From Hydra vulgaris (Eukaryota > Cnidaria > Hydrozoa > Anthoathecata > Hydridae): a stretch of DNA of 64,000 nucleotides. The notes beneath the pieces were generated by a model. It did not search any database, was not told the DNA's origin, and was given only the letters and a program-made list of their open reading frames with translations. Both the position numbers and the translations under genes were made by a program. Numbering within the stretch: position 1 is the stretch's first letter; the number at the start of each line of letters is the position of its first letter. The DNA is taken from positions 12,107,501-12,171,500 of the forward strand of contig NC_088926.1 in NCBI RefSeq assembly GCF_038396675.1, given 5' to 3'. Positions 31,578 to 44,964 of the stretch are shown piece after piece.

Positions 31578-31703
31578 TGATGAAAGTACGCTTAGCTGTA
31601 TCTATCTCCTAACGGTCATTCAATGCATTTCCAACTGACCGTTAGGGGATTTCATATTCCATCTCTCATCCCTAACAGTCAGGTAATGAATGCGTACTTT
31701 TAA
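31578..31703. repeat. Inverted-repeat element (AAAGTACGC ... GCGTACTTT)
   Basis: Outer arms GAAAGTACGC (about 31582) and GCGTACTTT (about 31690) enclose an inner inverted pair CCTAACGGTCA/TGACCGTTAGG (about 31606 and 31637) and a further CCCTAACAGTCAGG. Total length is about 120 bp with no ORF. Possibly a small MITE. Confidence 0.5.
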
Positions 31704-32539
31704 ATATAGCTGATGAATAAATATAGTTTTAATATATACTACATCAAATAAATTAATAATATTAAAAAATTGAAAAGTTTGTAATTAAATGCACGGCTAG
31801 CCCCAACTAAATTTAGGTTTCTTGAACTGTGTCCAAATTAATTTTAACGTTTTCTGGAAGAGTGTAGTTTATTTATCGTTATGTATATAGTCCACCAAAT
31901 ATATATAAATATATAAAAATATATATAAATAAATAAGCCCATCAACAAAAAAACTCCTTGAGTTTTTTGATTTGGTGGTTTGAATTGATTATTTGAGTAT
32001 TTATGACACTTTTTGTACTATTTCGCGACTTTTTTTCGCGCTTTTTTTTGTGGTTGCGCTTTTTCTTGCAATTGTTTTGCACCATTTTTTGTCCTGCAAA
32101 GTTTTTTTTCAAAAATTTACTTTTGATTTTAGTTAAAAGTTACAGAAAATTCATAGGAAATGAAAATTACTGAAGATATTCTACACATTTTGTAGGCAAT
32201 ACGTTGTAACGGTCTACCTCTTAGGAAGAGTGAAATCAAGTAAACCTAGACCACGGCCTCGTTATCCTAGGCGACAAAACAACCCTGTTTGAATATATTA
32301 AAGTTTTTTATTTTTTTTAGCAATTTTTAGCTTTTATTTCCGCATAATTTAACTTATATTTCTGCATAGTTTAATTTATATTTTCGCATAGTTTAATTTA
32401 TATTTCCATAACAACCCTGTAGTAACATAAGTATCTCTATCGTGACATACGCGGAACAAATATCTACAGGTGTTTTGATGTTTTTAGAAATTTTATACTT
32501 TTTTTAAAAGTTCTCTAAAACTTGATACTTTCTCAACAA

Positions 32540-32850
32540 ACTCAACGTAAAGTACAGTTTTTGTGCTCGCATACACACCAAACAACTTAAAGCACAACTT
32601 GTTCAAAACTGCACGGAAATAACTTTTTCACCAACCGTATGGTCAAACTATGGAACACTTTAACCCAAAACGCGATAAGTTCAACAAATATAAATAACTT
32701 CAAGCATGAACTATCATTATTATAGTATTTAACTGTAATTTGAAAAATAAAGACTACATTCATTTAAAAGCTAGACTGTATTTTCATCGCAGCTCGGCCT
32801 GGCGTGCCACTCTTCACCTATAATTTGTAAATTTTATTGATTGCGAAAGA
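32540..32850 (+). mobile_element. LINE 3-prime-end fragment
   Basis: The + strand reads KLHGNNFFTNRMVKLWNTLT and QNAISSTNINNFKHELSLL before a TAG at about 32725. This is the usual end of a CR1-like ORF2 (FF.NR....WN.L). The following 32780-32830 contains GCTCGGCCTGGCG, resembling GGCCTGGCGCCGAGCTC at 30066 in the other LINE 3-prime UTR, so the two are probably related. Everything upstream is lost or unrecognisable. Confidence 0.6.
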
Positions 32851-33297
32851 ATTAAAAAGTAAAAAAAATTCTGTCAAACATCAGTGAGTATGTCTACGTC
32901 AAAAAAACTCTTTAAAATCTATTGCAGCTTATCAAAAGTTGTTAAAAGGTGCCACAGTTCCAAGTATGACCCAATAAAAAATGATATTTTTTGTAATACT
33001 GTTTCTTTACCCAAAGTCCTCCTGTCTGCCCTCACGCTAGAACTTTGCGTAAAGTAGACCGAAGTAGGACCATTGCGTCAGCTGGATAATTGCGTCAAGT
33101 ACTTAAAAAATCTTAAATATATTTCTGGAGTTCTCTTCTTTTTTTTCTTTCCTATGAGAGTAGTAGCATCTGCATGTTGTAAATACATGTTTTTCTTCAC
33201 AAAAGAAGAATATAAAATACTAGTACGAGATGCAAAGCAAGTTTTTAAATAAATATTTTAAATACTTTACTTTGACTTACAACATTGTATGTAAACA

Positions 33298-33787
<490 letters not shown>

Positions 33788-34800
33788 CATACGTATTTTA
33801 ATATACATACGTATATTAAGAAATCCTTCAAGTCTCACCGCATAGCGAAAAAACAAGATTTCTCGTCTTATTTTCTAGCATATAAGCTATTGACAAATAA
33901 AGTTTTTATTGATTGGTTGTCATTCTTTACTTTAGGATTATGACAAGCAAATTCTTTACAAAACAAAGTAACTCTTTTACACAGTCAACGGGAAAATAAT
34001 TGTGGTTTAAATAATTCGCTTATTATTAGTTTTTAATGTTTTTTACTTGGTTATTAATTAAACTATTATTTAACTAGAGCACGTACCTAATGTACGAAAG
34101 TAATTAAAAAAAAGGCGTTATCTGCACTTATAATTAAATTAATTTAAATCAAGATACGGCGTAATTAAGTGTTTAAATAATTATTCTTTGGTCTAAATGA
34201 AGTTTATTAAAATAACATCGTCCTAAATGACATTTATTAAAGGTACTCTCAAATAACATCACCCTCTTATAGTAAGATCATCTCATAATGACTTCCTTTC
34301 ATGATGACGTTTTCTAATAAAAAAAAGTTCTTTAAAACAGTGAAGCTTAAATATTTTACACAAAATAGAGTTAAGCGAAACGTTAAAATATAATTTCTAA
34401 TCGGAAAAAAGTCATCAATATGTCATAAAATGATTTGCAGTTGATCCTGTGGTCAGGGTTAAAAAAGTTTAAATAAAAAGGGTTTTAAAAAAAATAAGGA
34501 ATTAAAAAAAAAATCTTTTTAAAATAATATTCGCAAAATCAAATTATGTTAGAAAAGAATAATATAATAACAATAATAAGATTGTAATTGTATAATTAAA
34601 TTAAGAAATATATATTTAAGGACATTATATTATCTAAAAATTTACTTCAATTAACTCTTTTGTTTTATGGTATAAATTATCTTTTAATTAATAAAATGTC
34701 TAAGTCTTGCTTAATAACAATGTCTAAGACTTTTAATTTTTTTCTTGTATCTATACAAACAACATAAAAATGAATTAAACTACTATATATACAAATTATC

Positions 34801-34803
<3 letters not shown>
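33788..34803. other. AT-rich intergenic stretch
   Basis: No gene, RNA or transposon end was recognised. Confidence 0.4.
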
Positions 34804-34879
<76 letters not shown>

Positions 34880-34880
34880 T
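34804..34880. repeat. (CA)n microsatellite
   Basis: About 75 bp of CA with one AAAC interruption. Confidence 0.95.
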
Positions 34881-35172
34881 TGTAATTTTATTCAGAATAC
34901 CCTTTGATTTGATGTAATCAGGAAAATTAATTCAAAATTGCAAGCTTTAATAAGATTTTTTAGAGACAGATCAGTCAACTTTTTTTTTAAAGGGTCCCCA
35001 ATACTTTGAAAAATAAAGTTTTTCAAAATTATGTCGTGTTAGGTCTCGAACGATGCGGAATTATAAAAAACTTTGAAAAAAAATCATTTTGTATAACGTT
35101 CATCATTTTAGATTTAATTGCATAAAACCTATAGTTTTTAATCTAAAAATAAAAAAGTGCAATCTTATAAGT

Positions 35173-35178
<6 letters not shown>

Positions 35179-35261
<83 letters not shown>

Positions 35262-35275
35262 TATGTAAATATAAA

Positions 35276-35372
<97 letters not shown>

Positions 35373-35377
35373 AATAT
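35179..35377. repeat. (TA)n microsatellite, left of the GC-rich palindrome
   Basis: TA tract with scattered GTA, CA and AAAT interruptions. Confidence 0.95.
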
Positions 35378-35562
<185 letters not shown>

Positions 35563-36080
35563 AAGGATTTTTGAGTAAACATCTCTACAAACGACTAAAA
35601 AATAGACTTGCTTATTCAAAAGCTGTTGTTTTTAAATTATTTAAATGATGATTTTTTTTTATTAAACTTATGCCAGAAGTTGTGACATCAAAACGAAAGT
35701 TTTACTAAATAGATATAATGCATGATAAATATTTTTTTTAATCATATATTTATATATTTGAAGTATTTTGTGCTGAAAGTTTATAATCAAAAGTATAGAA
35801 ATAAACAGCATAGTCTTTTGTACAAAAAATTTGAGGGACCAAATTTTTTGTACAAAATTATGAATATTTGTATATTTATAAAATGAATATTTTTATATTT
35901 TTTCACATCAATTATTTTCTCATCTTTTTTTCTGTTTTCAATATCTTTAGTGCATTAAGTTTATCGGCTGGCCACTTACAGCTGTAGCAAATAATGATCA
36001 CTAAGTAACCAAACAGCAAAATTCTAATGAACCGCTCAAAATGCTTAAATAGGTCAACTGCAAATCCACAACAAAAAATG

Positions 36081-36280
36081 CAGCCGTGGCGCATTGGTTA
36101 GAATTCTTTCTTTAGAACCAAGAGATTTAGGGTTCCAAGCGAGCTCTAGACGTAATTCGCATCACCAGTAAGGAAAGGTGGCGTGAACTTACAAGTTAAA
36201 TGCTCTTCCGCGGTGCTTTGTGACAAGACCGCTAGGTCTTTTTGGGGTACCTAAAAAAAAAAAAAAAAAAAAAAAAAAAA
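36081..36280 (+). mobile_element. tRNA-derived SINE with poly-A tail
   Basis: The 5-prime head looks like a tRNA-type polymerase III promoter, with A-box-like TGGCGCATTGG (36087-36097) and B-box-like GGGTTCCAAGC (about 36130). A conserved body follows (AAGGAAAGGTGGCGTGAACTT; AAATGCTCTTCCGCGGTGCT), then GGGGTACCT and an A-run of about 28. A second copy in the opposite orientation at 57405-57572 shares head, body and tail junction, which defines the family. Confidence 0.82.
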
Positions 36281-36733
36281 TGAAATAAAAATGTTTGCTG
36301 GGTTGTACAAAATTACTTAAAGTACTATTCAAGGTTATTGGAATGGCACATCGAGGTTATTGGAATGGGACTTCAGTAAAAAAAATAAAACTATAAACTA
36401 TTTATTTAATTGCAACATCACTGCAGAATTTGCTAAAATTTAAACTTATTGAAATTACAAAAAAAAAAAAAATAATAATAAAAAGCTTTAAAACTTAAAT
36501 TTTTGTCAATATTTGTTTTATTTGAAGTTTAAAGACAAGTATTTTAATGGCTAAGTTTATTTTATTAGTTTATATAGACATTAAACTATTATTATAGAAT
36601 ATACAAGATGGTTTATTTATATTTTTCATAATCAAATTACTTTAAAACTAAAAAAAGTTCACAATGAACAAATTCAATCATAAGGTTTACATACAAAAAA
36701 TAATAAAAGTAACATAAAATATACAATTGGTAG

Positions 36734-37306
36734 ATTAGGGTAATATGAACACCTTAAGCGATAATTAGAATTATTTCAAAAATAATTATGCTGGATCCAA
36801 AATTTTTGCAAATAAATAAATTTTGTGATTCCATCTCATGATCCACTCAGACTTTTGTGCAGCCGAAATTTTTTCTTAAAAACACAGAGGTTTTAAAAAA
36901 TTAGCAAAAAATGCTCATATTACCCAGACCACTTGGTAATATGAGCACTTTACATTAGCTCAAAAAAATAACATTAAGTAAAAAAATATCAACATGACAA
37001 TTAGAACTAATTTTTGGAATATAATGATACGTTTTTAACAAAGCTTATTATTAAAAGATCAAATTTTAAACCACTTTTTGTTGATACTATGTTTTCCGCA
37101 AAAAAAAATTTTTTTTCAATTTTATTAACTCAAACCTTTGAACGATAAAAATTCAAACTTTTTGAATTTAATTTACAGAAAAATATTTATTATTGTTAAA
37201 ATATTAAAATTTTTAACTATGTTTAGTTTTTATTCAAAAAGCAATTAAAACCACTGCTGTATAAGGACTTTAAACTAGGTATTTTCAAATTACCCAGTGA
37301 GAAATG
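36734..37306. repeat. Copy B of the unnamed repeat, lacking the hAT MITE (empty site)
   Basis: The left end is TTAGGGTAATATGAACA (36734). Body sequence at 37086-37280 aligns with 9-203 plus 990-1000 of copy A. At 37268-37275 it reads CTTTAAAC once and continues TAGGTA, exactly the sequence expected before MITE insertion. An internal pair GCTCATATTACC / GGTAATATGAGC lies at 36912-36955. Non-coding. Confidence 0.6.
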
Positions 37307-37921
37307 GGAGTTTAGTCATCCTTTTAAGACTTTTTAAAAATTTTTTATGAGTTTGCTAAAAATGATGTAAAATAAGTTTTCTTTAGAAAAAAGATTGTTT
37401 TCATACATTTTATTTATTATTTGTTTTGATTACTTGCTCACCTGGTATTTTGTCTGAAAAAATTGTTAATTATGAATCTGGGTGTCAAATTTATTTCTTA
37501 GCTTAAATTTCTGCAAAATTAAAAAAAAAAATCTATCGTTGAATCGTTTCACTGAGTTGACACAGAATTACTTGAATACAATCTACCAGAATACACAATC
37601 ACCACAATCCACCAGAATACACAATCACCACAATCCACCATCATAAGGAATAAAAGTTACTATAACAGAAGCCACCAAATAAAGTAGAAAAATAAAACTA
37701 AAAACCATGTGTATTTTATATATGTTTTAACCATAAGTTTTTCAATATGTTTTAATTAATAGTTGTTCAATGAATAAATAATATTACGTAGTAAATACGA
37801 ATCATACTTTAATGGTTGTAATTCTTACATTAAATCATAATTACTTTATGTATTAAATGTCTATTTCAGAAAAACAAACCAATTAAGGGCAAAAGTTCAT
37901 TTTAATTTAATAAATATCACA
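37307..37921. other. AT-rich intergenic stretch
   Basis: Contains a short tandem CACCACAATCCACCAGAATACACAAT-like repeat (about 37580-37640). No gene seen. Confidence 0.4.
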
Positions 37922-37951
37922 CATCATCATCATCATCATCATCATCATCGC
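37922..37951. repeat. (ATC)n trinucleotide repeat
   Basis: Nine or ten CAT units. Just downstream (37979-38024) the arms TTTCATAGATGT and ACATCTATGAAA form a hairpin. Confidence 0.9.
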
Positions 37952-38461
37952 CATCTTTAGTATATTTAGATTAACGGTTTTTTCATAGATGTATAAATAC
38001 TTTCAAACATCTATGAAAACTCCGTTTCCCGTGCAATTAGGTGAACAAGCACAAACGATATATATTAACACTTCTCACCTTTTTAGAAATGATGGATTTT
38101 ATTTAGCGTTATAGAAATAAAGGATTAGATGTGCTTCAAATAAATAAGAAATATTCTAATCAGCTTATAAAGCATCAAATCAAAAAACATAACATATAAT
38201 TAATGTAGATTACAAGTTATGAGTTTTTAAAAACAACTCACATATATCATTGAAGAGTCCATTGTGATCTTATAGTTTTGTTTTATATTAAACATGCCAG
38301 TGATAGCTATTATTTATTGTTATTGATATGTTTAGAGCAGGAACCACCCAGGATGATGTCCGTTGTTTTTATTTAAACGGAATATCTTCAGTTTCTTCGT
38401 AAATCTACTAGATGGTAGAAATGAATTAAATGTTTTTATGACTACTTTTCTTTTATCTGTT

Positions 38462-38664
38462 ATGAATTGTTGCAGAAATTTGCTTTATATATGAATTGTT
38501 GCAAAAATTTGCTTTATATATGAATTGTTGCAGAAATTTGCTTTATATATGAATTGTTGCAGAAATTTGCTTTATATATGAATTGTTGCAGAAATTTGCT
38601 TTATATATGAATTGTTGCAGAAATTTGCTTTATATATGAATTGTTGCAGAAATTTACTTTATTT
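38462..38664. repeat. 29-bp minisatellite, seven copies
   Basis: Unit ATGAATTGTTGCAGAAATTT + GCTTTATAT, almost identical between copies; copy 2 has GCAAAA for GCAGAA, and the last copy starts to diverge (TACTTTATT). Confidence 0.95.
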
Positions 38665-38794
38665 AAATGTCGCTCTTCCGAAAATGCATACTACATTAGA
38701 AGAATACTTTTTGTATAGAACTTAACTTTCAACAAATATGTTTTTTTCGATGCGGTTTTGGTATTTTGGTAAGAATATTTTTTTGCAATATATA

Positions 38795-39030
<236 letters not shown>

Positions 39031-39034
<4 letters not shown>

Positions 39035-40814
39035 TATACTTATATATAAATCATACTTAATAATATCTATAATAGAGAAATTTGATAAAAAAGGGTGCTA
39101 CAACATTAGTAATAAAAGAGAAAAAAAAAATTAAAATTTTTACTAAAGTATTTTTAAATGTTTAGAATTTTGTATTTAATACATTTTTTTTTTAATTTTA
39201 GCAACTTTTATAATTATTGATATTGTGAAAATTATTGTCTTAACAATTATTGTCTTAACAAGATAATATTCCTCGTCATCAGTTAACAAAATCTTATACA
39301 ATAAAAAAACTTTATAAGTAAATATTACTTATGTTAATTGTAGTTCACAAATAATATCAAAGTAAATTTATGATCGATTAGCGTAATTATTTTTAGATTA
39401 TCATACTACAAATAATATTTACCATTGAAAAAATAAAAAAATAAAAAAAAAGTAAAATAAGATAAAATTAACATCGCACAAGCAATGTAAATTTAGTCAA
39501 GTAAATAAATTGAACAATCTTTAATATCAAAAAAAATTCAAGCCTAAATATGCAAAAAAATTAACTTTTTTTTTGAAATTATAATCATGAGCCATATTAT
39601 CGTATGCAGTTTTTGCTTACATATTTTTTTTAAAAAAACTATTTAAAAAATACCTTAGTATACCAAACAATCTTGTTTTAACTTACCTACTTTTTACAAC
39701 AAATTGCAAAGTTTTTGCTTGATAAAGTTCTGTTTTCTTGAAACCTCGAGTAAACATCTCTTCTTTATTCCCAATCGAATATCATAATTTCCTTTTTGAA
39801 TATTACGTTTCAAAAAAATTTACACTTTAATTAAATCTTATTTTTTAAACAACTTTATTTCATGACAACTTAAACAATTTTTTGAAAATAAAACTAAGTA
39901 AGATTAACTAAACACAAAATAAAAATAAAATTTATCGAATTCCCTGGAAGTGTTTTAATTTTTTTGAATGTAATAGTTTTTTAAGTAAAACTACACGACC
40001 AAAATTTCAGAACAACTTTCAAAAAAAAAAAAGCAAAAAAACTCGATTACCCAAAGTTTAGAACAATTTTCATAAAAAAAAAAGCAAAAAAATAAAAATA
40101 AAATAGAAAAGTCATTTTTTTAAGAAACAAAAAGTGAAAAACTTTTTTTATATTAATTGAATAAGTTACAAATTTTTTTAAATTAGTTATAAATTGAAAT
40201 AGTCTATTAAGTTAATAGTATTTTTAAATTTAATAAGTTAAAAGCATTACAAAGTATTTTAAAAGTAATGATAAGTTAAAAGTTTTAATAATTTTAAAAG
40301 AATTAATAAGTTGATTGAAACTTAACGATTAAGTTTATTTTAGTTTAAATGATACAAAAAAAAAAAAAAAGATAATATAAAATAAGTTAAATCAATAAAA
40401 ACAATGGCTCACATAATCTCTCTATGCTAAATGATACATACACAATCTATGCTGGTTACAATCAAAACTATTTGAAAAGATTTAATTTAAAATGAATATA
40501 TATGTTAAAGTACAATTCCGCAATGCAATAAGCAGAATTTATCGAATAGTAGCAAAACTTTAAAGATATTTAACATATATGAAAATATCCAAACAATAAA
40601 ATTTATAAATTAAAACACAAAATGTCGAGGTAAACAAAATAAAAAGTGGGTATTATTAGATCTTGTTGAGGGTGTTATACTTAATAAAATGCTTTTTAAG
40701 GGTGTTGAGTTTATGAAAAAAATTGTTCCATAATTTTTATATTCCCACAGAAAAGATTATGGGAATATAAAAATCATACTTGCTTAAACACTTTATATAA
40801 GTTGTTATACAAAT
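39031..40814. other. Gene-less AT-rich stretch
   Basis: Homopolymer-rich sequence without recognisable coding. Bases 40010-40090 contain a diverged duplication of the phrase AGAACAA(C/T)TTTCA followed by an A-run and GCAAAAAAA. Confidence 0.45.
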
Positions 40815-40841
40815 AATAATAATAATAACAACAACAACAAC

Positions 40842-40879
<38 letters not shown>
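40815..40879. repeat. (AAT)n/(AAC)n trinucleotide repeat
   Basis: About 20 AAT or AAC units. On the minus strand this reads (ATT)n, like the tail of the LINE at 42.7-45.8 kb, so it could be a LINE tail; no coding was found beside it. Confidence 0.85.
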
Positions 40880-40880
<1 letters not shown>

Positions 40881-41138
40881 TGCGTAAATCTTATATATAG
40901 CTTTGGTAGATTTGAAGCATTTTTGTTTAAACATTTTTAGTTTGAGGAGTCCCAAAGCTCCAGGTCTAAAAGAACTTTGAAGCTCAAGGAGAAGCTTCAA
41001 AGTTTAAACTCTTAGAAAGCTCCAAAATGCCCGCTCTATAGGAGCTCCAAAGCCTTCCAAAATTTTGCAATTATTTGGAAAATAAATGTAATTTACAGTT
41101 GGCGTATTTTTAGTGCTGTATTTTTAGATTTTTAGTTT

Positions 41139-41199
41139 GTATGTAGAACACAAATAACAAACTTTTTTTTGTTATTTGTGTTCTACATACAAACTAAAT
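41139..41199. repeat. Perfect hairpin, 26-bp arms
   Basis: AGTTTGTATGTAGAACACAA begins the left arm and its exact reverse complement ends at about 41199. The loop is about 8 T. Confidence 0.85.
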
Positions 41200-41533
41200 A
41201 TGTTTTAATAGTAATGTTTCAAAAATAGCAAAGCAATCTAGGCACAAAACTAATGTTTTTTTTTAAACCTCGAGGTCATTAAAATTAAATTTGGCATTGA
41301 GAGAAAGAACATAAATGGTATATAAAATTTCCTCTATAACAAATTATCGAGGCACGATGCCTTTAGTATCCAAATAACTATAAAGTTTATTGCAGCAGAG
41401 AGAAGAGTCAATTTTACACCGAGATTATTCGATTTATCAAAATTGTTAACATTTCTAAAATAACTTTAGTTAAAAAAAATTACACATCATTTCAGTATAT
41501 ATACATTTATACTAATATATACATACATATGCG

Positions 41534-41774
<241 letters not shown>

Positions 41775-42185
41775 ACAAAACTAAATATTTTTTACAGCTG
41801 TAAGTTTCATGCTAAATGAAATCATCAGGTAAAAAATCTGATTTTTTCTCGTGAAAAAATAATTCTGTACTAGAAAAAAATGCGTTAGAAAAATCTAATC
41901 TTTTAATTTGTAGTTGTCGAGCAAAAATTTGTTCTCATGGCAACATGGATATTAGTTCTTGGATATTAGTTCGCTTTTTTCATTTAATAATTCTTTGGAA
42001 TTTTTGTACAACAAAATTATTAGTTTTTCGTATAAGCATTTTTATAGGCATTTTTAGTTATCGGTTGAACACGATGAAATTCAGCACCTTTTAAATTGTA
42101 AATTACGCGAAAACTACTTAACAGATTTTTTTTAATTTTTTGAAAAAATTAAGCTAATTGAATTATTTATTTATTTCTATAACTT

Positions 42186-42650
42186 TTTACATTTTTTATT
42201 GGACGCTTAGATAGAAACCAAATATCTTTGCGAGTACTTGACATCATTTGCTTGATCTTACTTTGAATTACTTTTTTTGAGGCGGCTATGCCTTTTTTCT
42301 TAAAATCTTTTTTATTTGTCGCTAATTTTTTGCTTTTCAATAAGATTCCTTTTATAATTTATAATTATAATTTATAATTGACCAATAAATTTCAATAACT
42401 CGCTTCTCAAGACAATTTGGAGGATTTGCTTCCTTAGGAACAAAATCGACGCCATTTTGTTCATACCATTCTAGAGACTTCTTGGAGTAGTAAATTGTTG
42501 CCAATTCAGGCCAAAATATTGTGGACATTTCATGCTTTTTAACTAATGGCAAAAGGCATTTCTTGAAGCATTCTTTTATATATAAATCTGCGTTTAAAGT
42601 TTTACGAGTAATGTATGGTGTACTTTTTAAACCACAAGAAATCAAGCGCT
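42186..42650 (-). pseudogene. Tc1/mariner-type transposase C-terminal fragment
   Basis: The minus-strand ORF 42645-42352 reads ITRKTLNADLYIKECFKKCL, then IFWPELATIYYSKKSLEWYE and VDFVPKEANPPNCLEKRVIE with IYW. The FWPDLA...HY, NPPN and R-IE--W motifs are the last third of an IS630-Tc1-mariner DDE transposase, including the last catalytic acidic residue in the (P)IE motif. After the stop near 42350, a Lys-rich tail in the same strand (about 42340-42190) continues the C-terminus. The catalytic core upstream is missing. The fragment ends where the LINE region begins (about 42690). Confidence 0.7.
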
Positions 42651-42967
42651 AAAAGCAGCTTTTTGAAACACGGAAAAGATACCAAGTATTTACTTTAATA
42701 CTAACATGACTGAAGCAGAAAGAATTTTAACAAAGCAATTAAGGTCTGAAATGAAAATTTAAAATGGAAATTCAGACATAAACAACATTTTATTATGGTA
42801 TAAGAAGTAGTAAAGGAGTAAAGTAGTAAAGTGGTAAAGTAGTAAAACCAAATAAAAAGACTTTTGAGCAATTTGAGTATAAAGTGGCCAAAAATAATAA
42901 TAACATCCGAATATTTGAACGAACTGTGACCAATATTCAAGCTTTTAATACTAAAATAAATGATAAT

Positions 42968-43690
42968 GCAAAATAGTCAGTTATAAGTTACAACTCAAAT
43001 AGGTTGAAATGTTTATATACCAATGCCACATCATTTGAAAAAAGTAAACTACATGAAGCTATGATTGAAATTGAATTAAGTTTTCCAGATCTAATTTTCA
43101 TTACAAAAACATGGTGGAATGATACTTCAGCAACAATCATACCTGGGTATAACCTTTATCGTAGTGACCGCAAGAATACCAGAGGTGGTGGAGTCTGTAT
43201 TTATGTAAATGACCAAATTGATTCTTTTGATGTCAATAAGGAAGTATACAACAATAAATATGTTGAGCAGATATAGTGTACAATTAAAATAAGCAATGAA
43301 TACATATTATGTGGCTGTATTTATAGACCAGGAAGTGATGATCTGGTAAACTGTCAAAACATAATCCATTAAAGATCCATTATTCCATTAAAGAAAGTTA
43401 CAATTATTTCTCAAGAACTAAAATATATTCTGAAATTTTGATATGTGGTGATTTAAATTTTCGATCCTTGAATTGTATATGGAATTCTAGTTACGAAAGT
43501 GTCTGCATCGCAAAAAAAGAGAGATTCTGGAATGTATTGAAAAATGTTATTCTACACAATATGTAAAAAAACCACCATTCCAACGAGATGACACAAAATT
43601 GACCAATATACTAGACTTAGTGTTTACAGCCTCTCCTTTTCGTATATCCAGCTTGATGCACATGGATCCCTCGGGAAAAAAAGAGGTCAT
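42968..43690 (+). pseudogene. LINE endonuclease (APE-type) domain, frameshifted
   Basis: Open segment 43004-43276 starts MKCLYTNATSFEKSKLHEAM, then FPDLIFITKTWWND and GYNLYRSDRKNTRGGGVCIY. It corresponds to the N-terminal half of an exonuclease-endonuclease-phosphatase fold (the K/E..W and Y..R..R..GGGV motifs). After a stop at 43274 (TAG in VEQIW context) it continues ISNEYILCGCIYRPGS, ICGDLNFRSLNC (about 43440) and FQRDDTKLTNILDLVFT (about 43575-43625). Several single-base changes interrupt it. This domain nicks target DNA for target-primed reverse transcription. Confidence 0.7.
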
Positions 43691-44202
43691 CATGTTTTAC
43701 GTTTTAACTTTAATTATCAAGCACGTAATAATTGCAAAAATAAAAATATCACTATCCAGCGATTATTCGTGAAAGAATACTATGATGAATTTTTAAAATA
43801 TTTAAATGGATTTAACTGGAGTCATGAGTTTACTAAACTTGATGTTGATCAGTGTTATAAAAGATTTCTTCAAGTTTGTGAAAATGGATGCAATGATTTC
43901 ATACCCTCATTTATTCAAATAACAACTAAAATCAGAAGATCTCAATGGATGAATAAAGAATTGAAACACGAAATTTGACTTAAGCGTAATCTTTGGTATC
44001 GATACAAAACTTCTCATTTCAAAAATTTAGATGTAAAAGAAGAATATAAATTAAAAAATAAGTCAGTCAAAAAAATTTTTAATTCTGTATTTATAAACGA
44101 AAGCCTTACTAATATGCCTACATGTGAAAGTATAGCTGGAAAAATTTGCCCAACCCCATTGTTTAAAAAGGAAGATATAAAAAACGATTACTAAGTTTAA
44201 AT

Positions 44203-44964
44203 ATGCACAAGTCTCCAGGTATTGATAGAATTTGTCCGATGTTTTTGGGTAAATGTGCTAACAGTTTAGCTAGACCACTTTTCATGATATTTGACTGCTC
44301 ATTTTTAAGTGGAACATTGCCTACAAGCTGGTTAAAAGCAAGTATTACAGCAATTTTTAAAAACGAGGATAGGCTGAATGAAGGTAACTACCGTCCAATT
44401 TGTTTGACCTCTGTTGTTTGTAAACTAATGGAAAGTATTGTAAAGGACACAATATTGAATCATTTAATTGAAAATAAATTAAAAATACCAGAACAACATG
44501 GCTTTGTTAAATCAAAAAAATGTGTGACAAACCTTCTTAAAACATTTGATATAATAACAGAATCGATAAATGGTGGCAAATGTGTTGATGTTGCCTTTTT
44601 GGATTTTTCAAAGGCATTCGATTCAGTTCCGCATTCCAGGCTGCTCTTAAAAGTGAAATCATTTGGTATTGTTGGAAAATTGTTGCAATGGTGTAAAGCT
44701 ATCTTAGCAAATCAAAAACAGAAAGTTATTTTGGGACTATTTGAATCAGAATGGGAAACAGTTCGTAGTCGGGTACCACAAGGATCGGTTTTAGGACCCT
44801 TGCTTTTTATAATTGATATAAATGATTTAACACAAAAATTGAACAATAAAGCAAGGCTATATGCTGATGATTTAAAGATAATTGCAGTTATAGAAAAAAA
44901 TAAAATAAACCACTCTCTACAATATGATCTTGGTATCTTATTTACCTGGAAAAAAAAAGGCTAA
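44203..44964 (+). CDS. LINE reverse transcriptase domain, intact over 253 codons
   Basis: This is the best preserved transposon ORF in the window. Residue order: HKSPGIDRICPMFLG at the fingers, NEGNYRPICLTSVVCKLMES, IPEQHGFVKSKKCVTNLL, then motif A in AFLDFSKAFDSVPHSRLL (about residues 130-147). Motif B is in SRVPQGSVLGPLLFIIDIND, and motif C is ARLYADDLKII (about residues 219-229) with both catalytic Asp. It is frameshifted after KKKG (44964), where SFNKDKCKIMHFGRDNPK-like sequence resumes in another frame, and again later. The ATG at 44203 is internal to the original ORF, not a natural start. The domain looks catalytically complete but the element as a whole is not intact. Confidence 0.75.
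   Translation: MHKSPGIDRICPMFLGKCANSLARPLFMIFDCSFLSGTLPTSWLKASITAIFKNEDRLNEGNYRPICLTSVVCKLMESIVKDTILNHLIENKLKIPEQHGFVKSKKCVTNLLKTFDIITESINGGKCVDVAFLDFSKAFDSVPHSRLLLKVKSFGIVGKLLQWCKAILANQKQKVILGLFESEWETVRSRVPQGSVLGPLLFIIDINDLTQKLNNKARLYADDLKIIAVIEKNKINHSLQYDLGILFTWKKKG

Noticed and set aside
36081..36160. Candidate tRNA gene
   Set aside because: Polymerase III boxes are present but the cloverleaf does not close and the sequence runs into a conserved body and poly-A tail, so it is a SINE.
37922..37951. Short regular repeats considered as a CRISPR-like array
   Set aside because: It is a simple trinucleotide repeat without spacers; the 20-, 25-, 29- and 31-bp arrays are also contiguous, spacer-free minisatellites.
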